A stretch of 62,867 nucleotides of DNA from CAZLPW01 sp964561495 (GCA_964561495.1 CAZLPW010000006.1:1-62867); one strand, 5' to 3'; counted from the stretch's first letter, positions 54,090 through 62,867 are shown. Translations and numbers: made by a program. The notes: a model not told the origin generated them from the sequence alone.

Positions 54090-54755
54090 ATGAAAAAAAC
54101 CCTCGTAATTGCGCCACACCCTGATGATGAAACTCTAGGGTGCGGAGGAACACTTTTTCGTCATAAGTTAGAAGGGGATGATTTATATTGGTTAATTGTT
54201 ACATGCATTAGTAATAATTCAGGTTGGTCAAAGGATGAAGTAAATAGACGCAATGAAGAGATAGATAAAGTATCAAAAAAGTTTGCTTTTAAAGATGTTT
54301 TTAACCTTTCAATCCCTACAACGAAAATAGATACAATCCCTTTATCTGAATTAATTTCAAAAATAACAAATATTTACAAAAAGGTGGAACCAGAGATTAT
54401 TTATATGCCTTTTGTGGATGATGTGCATACAGATCATCGAATAATAGCTGAAGTTGTACAATCAACTTTTAAATGGTTTCGCAATCCCTTTATAAATAAA
54501 ATATTAATGTATGAAACTCCTTCTGAAACAGATTTTAATTTTATATCGCAGAGGAAATTTCATGCTAATGTATTTATAGATATATCCAACCATATAAAAG
54601 ATAAAATTGAAGCAATGAAGATCTATGAAAGTGAAATGGGTGAATTCCCCTTTCCGCGAAGTGAAAAAAGTATACGCTCGTTAGCAGCTTTGAGAGGTAG
54701 CCAGAGTGGATTTAAATCAGCGGAAGCCTTTGAACTTGTATTTGAACGAAAATAA
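54090..54755 (+). CDS. PIG-L/LmbE-family deacetylase
   Basis: 221 residues. VIAPHPDDETLGCGGTL provides the zinc-binding AHPDDE motif and VHTDHRII the third ligand. Members remove N-acetyl groups from sugars such as GlcNAc conjugates. In legionaminic clusters a PIG-L protein often sits beside legX and legG; it may expose an amine that is then re-acylated, here perhaps from the acyl carrier protein. It ends directly at the legX start. Confidence 0.88.
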   Translation: MKKTLVIAPHPDDETLGCGGTLFRHKLEGDDLYWLIVTCISNNSGWSKDEVNRRNEEIDKVSKKFAFKDVFNLSIPTTKIDTIPLSELISKITNIYKKVEPEIIYMPFVDDVHTDHRIIAEVVQSTFKWFRNPFINKILMYETPSETDFNFISQRKFHANVFIDISNHIKDKIEAMKIYESEMGEFPFPRSEKSIRSLAALRGSQSGFKSAEAFELVFERK

Positions 54756-55802
54756 ATGAAGGATATTACAGTAAATCAAAGTATCAGTATTCGAGATGCT
54801 ATGAAAGCTCTTGATTCAACAGCAGAAAAATGTCTTTTAGTAGTAGATGAAAATAATAAATTGCTTGGAACTCTTACTGATGGTGATATTAGACGAAGTA
54901 TTCTTTCAGGAGCGAAATTTTCAGTAGATATTTCAGATTGTTATAATTCCAAACCGATTACATTGGTTAAAGGAAAATATAAAGTAAATGATGTTAAAAA
55001 ATTGTTTAATGATAAAAAAATCGATTTAATTCCCATTATAGATCAAGAATTTGTTGTCGTAGATTTTGTTACATGGTCAACAATTAACGGAACCAAAAAA
55101 CCATCAAAATCACTTAATGATGTTAGCATTATTATAATGGCAGGTGGTAAAGGTAGTCGTTTACAACCCTTCACCAATGTATTACCAAAGCCATTAGTGC
55201 CTGTACAAGAAAAGCCGATTATAGAACATATTATTGATCGATTTTCTGAATTTGGATGCTCTCATTTTTACTTATCAATAAACTATAAAGGAAAAATACT
55301 TAAAGCTTATTTTGAAGATTTGGAACCTGCTTATAAAGTAAATTATATTGAGGAGAAAGAACCTCTTGGGACGGCTGGTAGCTTGCGTTTAATCTCTGGA
55401 AAATTCAATAAACCTTTTTTTGTGACCAACTGTGATATCATTATCAAAACGGATTACGCAAAACTATATGATTTCCATTGCAAGGGTGGTTATGATGTGA
55501 CTCTGGTTGCTTCATTAAAAGAGCATATTATTCCTTATGGAACTTGCGAATTAAATAGTGATGGTAATCTCTCTCATATTAATGAGAAACCGCATTACGA
55601 TTTTCTCATTAATACTGGTCTGTATGTGCTTAATCCTGATGTCTTAAATCTGATCCCAAAAGACAAGTTTTATCATATTACTCATCTTATTGAAGATGTA
55701 AAAAACAATGGAAAGAAGGTGGGTATTTTCCCTGTTGATGATGATAAATGGATTGATGTGGGTCAGTGGAATGAATATAAGAAGGTTATAGATTTATTAT
55801 GA
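54756..55802 (+). CDS. legX: Glucosamine-1-phosphate guanylyltransferase, LegX/PtmE-like
   Basis: 348 residues. Two CBS domains fill residues 1-115 (LLVVDENNKLLGTLTDGDIRR). A nucleotidyltransferase follows, with IIMAGGKGSRLQPFT, LPKPLVPVQEKPIIEH and TNCDIIIKTDYA. CBS plus NTP-transferase is the PtmE/LegX layout that commits GlcN-1-P to the GDP-linked legionaminic route. It starts immediately after the deacetylase stop and overlaps legF by 4 bp. Confidence 0.91.
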   Translation: MKDITVNQSISIRDAMKALDSTAEKCLLVVDENNKLLGTLTDGDIRRSILSGAKFSVDISDCYNSKPITLVKGKYKVNDVKKLFNDKKIDLIPIIDQEFVVVDFVTWSTINGTKKPSKSLNDVSIIIMAGGKGSRLQPFTNVLPKPLVPVQEKPIIEHIIDRFSEFGCSHFYLSINYKGKILKAYFEDLEPAYKVNYIEEKEPLGTAGSLRLISGKFNKPFFVTNCDIIIKTDYAKLYDFHCKGGYDVTLVASLKEHIIPYGTCELNSDGNLSHINEKPHYDFLINTGLYVLNPDVLNLIPKDKFYHITHLIEDVKNNGKKVGIFPVDDDKWIDVGQWNEYKKVIDLL

Positions 55803-56536
55803 TTGATGGAAAAACAGTTTTATCAGTTATTCCTGCCAGAGGAGGGAGCAAGGGTTTGCCCAAAAAAAATATTCTACCTCTTGCTGGGAAACCTTTAATC
55901 GGTTGGTCAATAGAAGCAGCAAAAAAATCAAAATATATTGATAAGCTCATCGTTTCCACTGATGATGTGGAGATTGCTAATGTAGCAAAATCATATGATT
56001 GTGAAGTCCCATTTTTGCGACCTAATGATTTTGCTCTTGATGATTCACCATCATCTGAAGTTATTATTCATTCGATTGATTTTTTTGAGAAGATGGGTTT
56101 AATATTTGATTATATTGTTCTTCTTGAGCCAACATCCCCTTTGCGAGAAACAAGCGATATAGATAAAGCGATAGAAATATTACATTCAAATATAGACTTA
56201 GCTGATTCAATTGTTGGTGTTTCAAAAGTCGAAGCTACACATCCAGCATTTGATCTTCGTATAAATGATAAAGGTCTTATAGAGCCCTATCTTGGAGGAA
56301 GTTTTTCATTATTCAGGAGGCAAGAAATAGAATCGTTATATTATTTTGAAGGATCCTTATATATTTCAGATACGCAAGTATATTTAAAGGAAAAGAACTT
56401 TTATCATGATAGAACCATGCCATTTATCTTGCCAAGATGGAAAGCAATTGAAATAGATGAATACATTGATATGATTGTTGCTGAGGCAATAATTAATAAT
56501 CTAGATGAAATTCGAAACAGGACTAAAAATGTCTAA
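55799..56536 (+). CDS. legF: CMP-legionaminate synthetase, NeuA family
   Basis: 245 residues. VIPARGGSKGLPKKNI is the CTP loop, with LPLAGKPLIGWSIEAAK, STDDVEIANVA, RPNDFALDDSPSSEV and LLEPTSPLRE. It activates the nonulosonic acid as CMP-sugar. The length fits LegF/NeuA. It is coupled to the LegX-like gene by ATGA and overlaps the next gene by 8 bp. Confidence 0.92.
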   Translation: MIDGKTVLSVIPARGGSKGLPKKNILPLAGKPLIGWSIEAAKKSKYIDKLIVSTDDVEIANVAKSYDCEVPFLRPNDFALDDSPSSEVIIHSIDFFEKMGLIFDYIVLLEPTSPLRETSDIDKAIEILHSNIDLADSIVGVSKVEATHPAFDLRINDKGLIEPYLGGSFSLFRRQEIESLYYFEGSLYISDTQVYLKEKNFYHDRTMPFILPRWKAIEIDEYIDMIVAEAIINNLDEIRNRTKNV

Positions 56537-57839
56537 AAGAGGGCCAAAGCTTTGGGAAAAAGCAAAAACCATTATTCCTGGTGGCAATCAGCTGTTATCC
56601 AAAAGAGGGGAGCTTTTTATTCCCGGACTTTGGCCGTCCTATTATAAAAAGGCTAAGGGTTGTGAAATTTGGGATCTAGATGACAATCGTTACTTTGATT
56701 TTGCAGGAATGGGCGTCACAGCCTGTGTTCTTGGTTATGCAGATGACGATATTGATAATGCGGTAAAGAATGCTATAACTAATGGTTCAATGGGAACATT
56801 GAATTCTTTTGAAGAAGTACAGCTTGCTGAAAAATTAATTGAGCTCCACCCGTGGGCAGAGATGGTTCGATATGCGAGGACAGGAGGTGAAGCATGTGCG
56901 ATAGCTGTTCGTATAGCTAGGGCAGCATCAGGTAAAGACCATATTGCGTTTTGTGGATATCATGGATGGCATGATTGGTATTTATCTGCGAATTTATCTG
57001 AGGATTCTAATTTAAATGAACAACTTCTTCCTGGATTGGATACAAAAGGTGTACCAAAAGGACTTAAAGGGACTGCCCATCCTTTTTTCTACAATAATAT
57101 TGATTCTTTCTTTGATGTTTTTAATAAATATGGGGATGATATTGGGGTAATTATTATGGAACCGATAAGGGAAAAACCTCCAAAAGATAATTTTCTTCAA
57201 GAAATCAGAAATTTTGCAAAAGAAAAAAATGTTGTCCTTATTTATGATGAGGTTACATCTGGATTTCATAATAATATTGGAGGTATCCATCTTACGCTAG
57301 GAGTTCTTCCCGATATTTGTATTTTTGCTAAAGCTATGGGTAATGGTTATCCTATTTCAGCCATAATAGGGAAAAAAGATATAATGGATGTAGCTCAAAA
57401 TACATTTATTAGTTCAACTATGTGGACAGAACGTTTGGGCTTCGCTGCTAGTTTGGCTACTATTAAAAAGATGCAAGAACAATCTGTACATAAGCTATTG
57501 ATGCAATATGGAATAAAGATTAAAAAAGGTTGGTCGAAAGCAGCTAAAGAGGCGGGAGTTAAGATTATCATAAGTGGGTTAGATTCAATTCCTTATTTCT
57601 CATTTGATTATAAAAATGGTATTGAATTATTAACATATTTTAATCAAGAAATGTTAGATAGGGGTTTCCTTGCTAGTGGAAGTACAGCAACTACATTTGC
57701 ATATACAAATAAAATAATAGATAATTATATTAACAATGTTTTCAAAGTTTTCAAGAAAATAAATAAGCTAGATTTTGATACTAGTCAACATTTAAAAGGA
57801 TCTGTTAAACATACAACTTTTGCCAGATTAACTAGCTAA
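56529..57839 (+). CDS. Class-III aminotransferase, glutamate-1-semialdehyde aminomutase-like
   Basis: 436 residues from ATG 56529; an in-frame ATG at 56505 lies deeper in legF and is less likely. IIPGGNQLLSKR, YFDFAGMGVTACVLGY, RTGGEACAIAVRIARA, FCGYHGWHDWY, IIYDEVTSGF-type LIYDEVTSGFH and IFAKAMGNGYPISAI (PLP lysine) are present. The GSA-aminomutase-like group occurs in legionaminic and flagellin-glycosylation clusters beside SDR PtmA-like genes. Its substrate is unknown; true heme-pathway HemL is unlikely given divergence and location. Confidence 0.86.
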   Translation: MSKRGPKLWEKAKTIIPGGNQLLSKRGELFIPGLWPSYYKKAKGCEIWDLDDNRYFDFAGMGVTACVLGYADDDIDNAVKNAITNGSMGTLNSFEEVQLAEKLIELHPWAEMVRYARTGGEACAIAVRIARAASGKDHIAFCGYHGWHDWYLSANLSEDSNLNEQLLPGLDTKGVPKGLKGTAHPFFYNNIDSFFDVFNKYGDDIGVIIMEPIREKPPKDNFLQEIRNFAKEKNVVLIYDEVTSGFHNNIGGIHLTLGVLPDICIFAKAMGNGYPISAIIGKKDIMDVAQNTFISSTMWTERLGFAASLATIKKMQEQSVHKLLMQYGIKIKKGWSKAAKEAGVKIIISGLDSIPYFSFDYKNGIELLTYFNQEMLDRGFLASGSTATTFAYTNKIIDNYINNVFKVFKKINKLDFDTSQHLKGSVKHTTFARLTS

Positions 57840-58624
57840 TGTTTGAAAAAGTCAATTATTCAGAAGTTTTTTCATTAAAAGGATCCGTCGTCTATATTAT
57901 TGGTGGGAAGGGTTTAATTGGTAAAGAAATAACAAAAGCTATTTCATCAAACAATGCAAATACCATAGTGCTTGATATTGAAAACGATAACTCAAATGGA
58001 TTGGATAATATTGTTAATTTAAATTTTGATTGTTCTAAGCTTGAAGACATAGAAAATAACTTTAAATCAATTATTGAAGATTTTGGTTGTCCTGATATCT
58101 ATATTAATTGTTCTTATCCTAGAACTGAAGATTGGAGTAAAAATACATTTTCTGATATTTCGCTTCAATCTTTTCGTCAAAATATTGAAATGCACTTAAA
58201 TAGTTATGCTTGGTTAGCTAAGTTGGTAGCAGATGCCATGGTCAAGAACAAAATTGAAGGTAGCATTATTCAATTAGGATCTATATATGGTATTTTAGGT
58301 CAGGATCTTACAATATATGAAGGAACAGAGATGAAAGAAAATATGCCTTACTCTATAATTAAAGGCGGAATAACTAATTTGACCCGGCAAATGGCATCTT
58401 TCTACGGTAAAAATGGCATCAGGGTGAATACGGTATCTCCTGGAGGAGTTTATGATGGTACCCAACCTCAAAAATTTGTAAAACAATATAGCAATAAAGT
58501 CCCTCTTGGTCGGCTAGCCGACCCTTCTGAAATAGCCAGTGCTGTGTTGTTTTTAGCTTCTGAGGCATCATCTTATATAACTGGTACGAACTTAATTGTT
58601 GATGGCGGTTGGTCTATTATCTAA
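57839..58624 (+). CDS. Short-chain dehydrogenase, PtmA-like
   Basis: 261 residues. YIIGGKGLIGKEITKAI is a variant SDR dinucleotide loop, INCSYPRTEDW replaces the usual NNAG, and the catalytic motif is in MPYSIIKGGITNLTRQ (Tyr-x-x-x-Lys). It ends ITGTNLIVDGGWSII. This combination resembles PtmA of Campylobacter flagellin-sugar clusters. It may act on a nonulosonate side chain or precursor. It overlaps the previous gene by one base. Confidence 0.86.
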   Translation: MFEKVNYSEVFSLKGSVVYIIGGKGLIGKEITKAISSNNANTIVLDIENDNSNGLDNIVNLNFDCSKLEDIENNFKSIIEDFGCPDIYINCSYPRTEDWSKNTFSDISLQSFRQNIEMHLNSYAWLAKLVADAMVKNKIEGSIIQLGSIYGILGQDLTIYEGTEMKENMPYSIIKGGITNLTRQMASFYGKNGIRVNTVSPGGVYDGTQPQKFVKQYSNKVPLGRLADPSEIASAVLFLASEASSYITGTNLIVDGGWSII

Positions 58625-58649
58625 AAAAATAATACTAAGAGTAAATGAA

Positions 58650-59795
58650 ATGAAAATAGTTGCAATGATACCAGCTCGCTTAGGTAGTAAAAGAGTAAAG
58701 AATAAAAACCTAAGACTAATTAATGGCAAACCACTTATACAATACATAATTGATTCTGCAAAAAAATCAAAATATCTAAATAAAATTTATATTAATTCGG
58801 AGGCATCAATTTTTAAAGAGATCGCAGACAATAATGGAATTAATTTTTATCATAGGAATGCAGAATTGGCATCTGATAGCGCTACAAATGATGATTTTTC
58901 CTTAGATTTTATTAATAATGTTGACTGTGATATTTTGATTCAGCTTCTAGCAACGTCACCATTTTTGTCAGTCGAGGAAATAGATTCATTTATTGACAAA
59001 ATGATAAATAATGACTTTGATACTATGGTCTCAGTCTCAGATATAAGGATTGAATGTATTTTTAATGGAACCCCTATTAATTTTGATTCAAAAAAGCAAA
59101 CCCCACCATCACAACTTTTAGAGCCTATAAAAGCTTATGCCTGTGGTATAATGGGTTGGGATACGAATAATTTTAAAAATAATATGGATAAATATGGAGC
59201 TGCATATCATGGTGGGGATGGAAAGATTGGGTTTTATGGGATAAAAGGTTTCTCAACTGTAGATATTGATAATGAAGAAGATTTTATATTAGCTGAAGCA
59301 ATTGCTAGGTCTCAGGATTTAGTGAGAGATAAACCGAAATATTATTCATCAAACCAAGTTCAAAAAATTTACGATGCAGATGTTGCTCAAATTTTAGAAG
59401 GCGATGGGGTGAGCAAAAATAATCAGTTATCTTACAATCTTGAAAAAGTCAGTTTGCAAAAACTTATAGATAAATATGGCCGAAAAGAATCATGGTCTCA
59501 TACTGTGATAAACTCTCCGTCCAATAGTGCTACACTTATTGCTCAATTACCAGGAGAGGGGAATCGAATGCACTATCACCATGATTGGGATGAATGGTGG
59601 TACATACTTGAGGGAGAATGGGAATGGTTAGTTGAAGGTCAAAAAAAACAAATTCTTGCGGGTGAAGTTATTTTTATTGAGAGGAACAGAAAGCATAAAA
59701 TTACAGCCTCAGGCGATAAAATGGCAATAAGACTCGCGGTTAGCAGGTATGATGTAGATCATGTCTATACAGAAAATGATTACAAAAGCAATTAA
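58650..59795 (+). CDS. Cytidylyltransferase-cupin fusion protein
   Basis: 381 residues from ATG 58650; an upstream in-frame ATG lies inside the SDR gene and is rejected. Residues 1-230 are NeuA-like: AMIPARLGSKRVKNKNLR, LINGKPLIQYIIDSAKK, LLATSPFLS. A linker follows, then a cupin (about 270-375) with HYHHDWDEWWYILEGEW and a later His in RNRKHKI, a plausible metal site. Cupins of this form often bind or isomerise sugars. The fusion next to a second cytidylyltransferase suggests activation and modification of a related acid in one protein. Confidence 0.83.
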   Translation: MKIVAMIPARLGSKRVKNKNLRLINGKPLIQYIIDSAKKSKYLNKIYINSEASIFKEIADNNGINFYHRNAELASDSATNDDFSLDFINNVDCDILIQLLATSPFLSVEEIDSFIDKMINNDFDTMVSVSDIRIECIFNGTPINFDSKKQTPPSQLLEPIKAYACGIMGWDTNNFKNNMDKYGAAYHGGDGKIGFYGIKGFSTVDIDNEEDFILAEAIARSQDLVRDKPKYYSSNQVQKIYDADVAQILEGDGVSKNNQLSYNLEKVSLQKLIDKYGRKESWSHTVINSPSNSATLIAQLPGEGNRMHYHHDWDEWWYILEGEWEWLVEGQKKQILAGEVIFIERNRKHKITASGDKMAIRLAVSRYDVDHVYTENDYKSN

Positions 59796-60468
59796 TTATT
59801 TAATAATTAAAGTAGAAAGATTTTTGCTTTGTACTGGGTATTATAACACTCATTATCGGCAAAAAAAATGGACCAAAATTGCAGTAAAAAATCATCAAAA
59901 AGGTTTACCTAGTTCTTGGGGAAAACAATTAGAAAAAGAGGTAGTTCTAGGCGATTATCTTAAGATTAGAGATGTATTTTTACTACCAAATATTGTAAAT
60001 AAAACGGTTTTAGAACTTGGATGTTTGGATGGGAAATGGAGTCAGTATATTGTGCCCAATGCGAAACATACATTTTTAGTTGATCTATCTAAAGATATCC
60101 TCCCGATATTATTAAATAAAATTAAAAACAGTAAAAATAATTTCACATTTTATGAAACCAAAGGGAATGAACTTCAAGGCATAGATAATAAAACAATTGA
60201 TTTTATATTTTGTATAGATACCTTAGTTCGTGTTAGTAAAAAATCTATAAAAAAATACTTTTTTGAATTTAAGAGAATACTAAAAGAGGATGGGAAAATG
60301 TTAATACATTTACCCTGCAATATTAAAGAGTTATCAGTTAAAAATCATTTTACTAATTTGTCAATTAATGAAATAAAGAAATTTCAATATGAAAATAATT
60401 TTAATGATTTTATTATTGATACCAAAACTATAAATCATGGGGTGCTTTTAAAATATGGTTATGAGTGA
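59761..60468 (+). CDS. Class I SAM-dependent methyltransferase
   Basis: 235 residues; the start may instead be ATG 59776. VLELGCLDGKWSQYI is the SAM-binding glycine-rich loop, FLVDLS the acidic strand end, FIFCIDTLVRVSKKSI and LKEDGKMLIHLP later motifs. It is preceded by a basic, partly hydrophobic N-terminus. The overlap with the cupin fusion is 20-35 bp, unusually long here. It probably methylates a glycan or sugar precursor; specificity unknown. Confidence 0.78.
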   Translation: MSIQKMITKAINYLIIKVERFLLCTGYYNTHYRQKKWTKIAVKNHQKGLPSSWGKQLEKEVVLGDYLKIRDVFLLPNIVNKTVLELGCLDGKWSQYIVPNAKHTFLVDLSKDILPILLNKIKNSKNNFTFYETKGNELQGIDNKTIDFIFCIDTLVRVSKKSIKKYFFEFKRILKEDGKMLIHLPCNIKELSVKNHFTNLSINEIKKFQYENNFNDFIIDTKTINHGVLLKYGYE

Positions 60469-60515
60469 GAACATAATTGTATTCAGAAATTTTACTTTGA
60501 TACGAATCAAAAAAG

Positions 60516-61775
60516 ATGAATCCTTCAATAATAATTCATGGGATTTTATTTAAAAGTATGAACCGAAGTTCAATATTTAATAGGAAGATGGATTTTGAAA
60601 AAAGTCATGGTTCTTACTTGGTAGATAAAGGTAATAATGAAAAGTATCTGGATTTTTTCGGTCAATATTCAACTTTGGCAATAGGTTATAACCATAAAAT
60701 ATTCAACTCACATGAATATATAGAAGAGATAAAGCGTGTCGCACATCAAAAAATTACAAATTGCGAAATTTTATCTGATGAGTCTTCCGAATTTGATAAG
60801 ATGTTTAGAAAATATACTTCTAACGGTTATTTTAGTCACTATCATTATTCATGCACCGGTGCTTTAGCGATTGAGGCTGCAATTAAAACAGCTATGGATT
60901 ATAAAGGCAAAGGGCATCATTCTGTAATAACCTTCAAAGGCAGTTTTCATGGGATAAATTCGTATGGAGGATTTCTAACTTGCCGGTTTGAACCAGTAAA
61001 AAATCGTTTAAAAGATTTTCCTAAGATTATGGAGAAACCATTTGACAACCCAGTGATCAGATATAAGGATAGCAAGAAAATAGTTAATTCTAATTTTGTA
61101 AATGAAGTACTTAATAAAATCGAGCATCGAATTAAATCAAACAATAATGTGTGTGCTATTTTAGTTGAGCCAATTCAGTGCACATATGGAGATTATTATT
61201 TTCCTAATGAATTTTTCACTGGCATTAGAGAGATAGCAAATAGATATGATATTCCTCTTATTTTTGATGAGATTCAAATTGGTTTTGGAGGCACTGGTAA
61301 AATTTGGTTTCATGAGCATTTGCCTATCGTTCCAGATATTTTAGTATTTGGTAAAAAGACTCAACTATCTGGAATAGCTGTACAAAAACAATTCTCCAAA
61401 ATTTTTAAAAATTCAATCAGATTAGAAGTAACATGGGACGCAGATATTATTGATATGATTAGATGCAAATATATAATGAAAGTTTTAAAAGATGAATTAA
61501 TATTGCAAAATGTAAATAAGATGGCAAATAGATTAAAATCAGGCTTAGAGAATATCAAAGAATTAAAAAACTTAAGAAATAAGGGCTTAATATTTGCATT
61601 TGATTTTTCTGATAAACAAAAGAGAGATCTTTTTTTTAATGAATTAATTAATAATCAAATGTTGTGTAATCCAACCCGTGAAAAGACCATAAGACTTCGT
61701 CCGCATCTCTGCGTTAATAAAGATGAGATTGATCATGCCATTAAAATAATCAAAACAGTATCTGAAAAAATATGA
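60516..61775 (+). CDS. Class-III aminotransferase, lysine 6-transaminase-like
   Basis: 419 residues. SCTGALAIEAAIKTAMD, FKGSFHGINSYGGFL, ILVEPIQCTYGDYYF, IFDEIQIGFGGTGKIW, and the PLP lysine in VFGKKTQLSGI resemble L-lysine epsilon-aminotransferases. In this context it may act on a small amino compound destined for an amide side chain rather than lysine catabolism. It starts 47 bp after the methyltransferase and overlaps the nitrilase-family gene by 4 bp. Confidence 0.83.
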   Translation: MNPSIIIHGILFKSMNRSSIFNRKMDFEKSHGSYLVDKGNNEKYLDFFGQYSTLAIGYNHKIFNSHEYIEEIKRVAHQKITNCEILSDESSEFDKMFRKYTSNGYFSHYHYSCTGALAIEAAIKTAMDYKGKGHHSVITFKGSFHGINSYGGFLTCRFEPVKNRLKDFPKIMEKPFDNPVIRYKDSKKIVNSNFVNEVLNKIEHRIKSNNNVCAILVEPIQCTYGDYYFPNEFFTGIREIANRYDIPLIFDEIQIGFGGTGKIWFHEHLPIVPDILVFGKKTQLSGIAVQKQFSKIFKNSIRLEVTWDADIIDMIRCKYIMKVLKDELILQNVNKMANRLKSGLENIKELKNLRNKGLIFAFDFSDKQKRDLFFNELINNQMLCNPTREKTIRLRPHLCVNKDEIDHAIKIIKTVSEKI

Positions 61776-62554
61776 AAGTTGCTGTAATCCAACTTAATGC
61801 TGGTAAAAATAAAAAAAAAAATATAGGAAAAGCCTGCTTATTGATAGAAAAAGCAGTCAGTAAAAAAGCAGATTTTGTGTTGTTGCCTGAAGTATTTAAT
61901 TACCGTGGGTCATTAAATGGGATAGAGTTATTTAATGATATTGGCGAACAGATTCCAGGCGAGTCATTATATCCTTTGATTGATATTGCTAAGAAGTACT
62001 GTATACATATCTTGGCTGGTTCAGTATACGAGTGTTCAACAGACGAGCGGAAAGTTTTTAATACAGCCGTGGTGATAAATGACTCGGGTGATATTATTTG
62101 TAAATATAGGAAAATTAATTTGTTCAAAGCTGTTATTGGTGGAAAAGAAATTAATGAAAACAAAACATACTTAGCTGGCGAAGAACCTGCGGCTTTTAAT
62201 ATTAATAAATTTAAGATAGGGCTTGCGATATGCTTTGATCTTAGATTTCCTGAATTGTTCCGTGAATATTTTAATAAAGGCGTAGATATTATAGTATTGC
62301 CTAGTTCTTTCACCACAAGGACTGGGAAGTTACATTGGGAAGTTTTATTGCGTGCAAGAGCCATTGAAAATTATTGTTATATTTTAGCTCCAAACCAATA
62401 TGGTTTTGATGGAAATAGTGTTGAAACTTATGGCCATAGTATGATAGTTAATCCACTTGGCCAAGTTATTGATGTATTACCTGATCAGCAGGATGGTATA
62501 ATTTTGCATGACATATTACCACCAAAACAAAAACTTTTCCCAACTTTAGATTAG
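61772..62554 (+). CDS. Carbon-nitrogen hydrolase (nitrilase superfamily)
   Basis: 260 residues. The Glu-Lys-Cys triad is visible: Glu in LLPEVFNYR, Lys in YRKINLFKA and Cys in LAICFDLRFPE. VAVIQLNAGKNKKKNI at the start and VLLRARAIENYCYILAP fit omega-amidase/Nit-type amidases. It would hydrolyse, or by reverse transfer form, an amide of a small molecule. It is coupled to the aminotransferase upstream by ATGA and lies 1 bp before the cyclase-like gene, suggesting one short pathway. Confidence 0.88.
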   Translation: MKVAVIQLNAGKNKKKNIGKACLLIEKAVSKKADFVLLPEVFNYRGSLNGIELFNDIGEQIPGESLYPLIDIAKKYCIHILAGSVYECSTDERKVFNTAVVINDSGDIICKYRKINLFKAVIGGKEINENKTYLAGEEPAAFNINKFKIGLAICFDLRFPELFREYFNKGVDIIVLPSSFTTRTGKLHWEVLLRARAIENYCYILAPNQYGFDGNSVETYGHSMIVNPLGQVIDVLPDQQDGIILHDILPPKQKLFPTLD

Positions 62555-62555
62555 T

Positions 62556-62867
62556 ATGAATCATAAGAAAATAGAATATCTTAATTATAATTTATCAGAG
62601 GATACCCCACTATATGGTAATGGAGATGGAATTCAATTCAAGCCTGAAAAGGAAATAGCAAAAGGGGATAGTTGTAATACTCTAATATTAACTTTTCCTA
62701 ATCATAGTGGAACCCATATTGATTTCCCTTGTCATTTCAAGCCTAATGGTGAAACAAATAATGATTATCCTCCTGATTTTTGGGAATTTGAAAATGTCGA
62801 GCTTATTGATTTTTCAAATAAAATAAAGGATAACCAGCTTATTGGTCCAGATTTATTTTTGGATAAT
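62556..62867 (+). CDS. Cyclase-family protein (kynurenine formamidase-like), cut by window end
   Basis: ATG 62556 begins an open frame running off the window (104 codons seen). LTFPNHSGTHIDFPCHF carries the HxGTHxDxPxHF metal motif of the cyclase family (PF04199), which includes bacterial kynurenine formamidase and other amide or lactone hydrolases. It starts 1 bp after the nitrilase-like gene. The C-terminal half is missing, so function cannot be refined. Confidence 0.85.
   Translation, partial: MNHKKIEYLNYNLSEDTPLYGNGDGIQFKPEKEIAKGDSCNTLILTFPNHSGTHIDFPCHFKPNGETNNDYPPDFWEFENVELIDFSNKIKDNQLIGPDLFLDN

Noticed and set aside
61900..62364. 154-codon open frame on the minus strand
   Set aside because: It lies opposite the nitrilase-family gene, whose Glu-Lys-Cys triad proves the + strand coding; it has no start context or motif.

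Overview
The window is AT-rich DNA from a Gram-negative bacterium. Every gene I can support lies on the + strand, most genes abut or overlap by a few bases, and clear Shine-Dalgarno sites are few. An SLBB-domain outer-membrane export protein, a Wzz-type chain-length protein, a heptose-kinase homologue and a C25 (gingipain-like) protease ending in a dockerin-like repeat together suggest a marine lineage of the Fibrobacterota-Chlorobi-Bacteroidota neighbourhood. Candidatus Marinimicrobia (SAR406) is my best guess, but it is an inference: no rRNA or marker phylogeny is possible here.

Layout. 1-3.9 kb: sugar transferases (a GT2 tail with an in-frame stop, two GT4 enzymes) and a WcaJ-type initiating phosphoglycosyl transferase. 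4.0-9.5 kb: an APH-fold kinase paired with a class-III PLP enzyme, then a membrane-anchored GH2 beta-galactosidase ending in a perfect 19-bp hairpin. 9.5-12.8 kb: a riboflavin operon, ribD-ribE-ribBA-ribH. 12.8-17.6 kb: an exported glucosidase-like protein with an unusual start, trans-3-hydroxy-L-proline dehydratase, a nucleotidyltransferase and a pyrroline-2-carboxylate reductase-like enzyme. 17.7-23.8 kb: UDP-xylose synthase, a GT2, a heptose-phosphate kinase homologue and the C25 protease.

24.0-37.0 kb is a polysaccharide-assembly block. It holds wbpE/B/D/A-like genes for a UDP-diacetamido-uronic acid, a fused ATP sulfurylase/APS kinase, rmlC-rmlB-rmlA, a membrane protein with an integrase-arm-like N-terminal domain, and export and chain-length proteins. 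The two intergenic regions in front of wbpE (23.84-24.00 kb) and in front of the membrane protein (32.24-32.35 kb) carry the same paired repeat, TGGTAGTT repeated about 12 bp apart. In both, the start-proximal pair begins 48-50 bp before the start codon. My best candidate for a new system is that the membrane protein binds these repeats and controls both itself and the uronic-acid/rml operon. Protein and repeats are seen in the sequence; the link between them is inferred.

37.1-44.7 kb: a UDP-glucuronate 4-epimerase-like gene, a small YLDPG membrane protein, and a phosphonate set (cytidylyltransferase-PEP mutase fusion, phosphonopyruvate decarboxylase, Fe-type alcohol dehydrogenase, TagF-like transferase, membrane sulfatase-like protein). 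Together these could make CMP-hydroxyethylphosphonate and attach it to the glycan. 44.8-62.9 kb: a GDP-type legionaminic acid cluster (legB, legC, an N-acyltransferase, legI, legG, legX, legF). Inserted in it is an acyl carrier protein/SDR/AMP-ligase module that may supply an unusual acyl group. Further genes follow: a second cytidylyltransferase fused to a cupin, PLP enzymes, an SDR, a methyltransferase, a nitrilase-family amidase, and a cyclase-family gene cut by the window end. The window reads as a large surface-polysaccharide region for a sulfated, phosphonylated, nonulosonate-bearing glycan, interrupted by ordinary metabolic genes.
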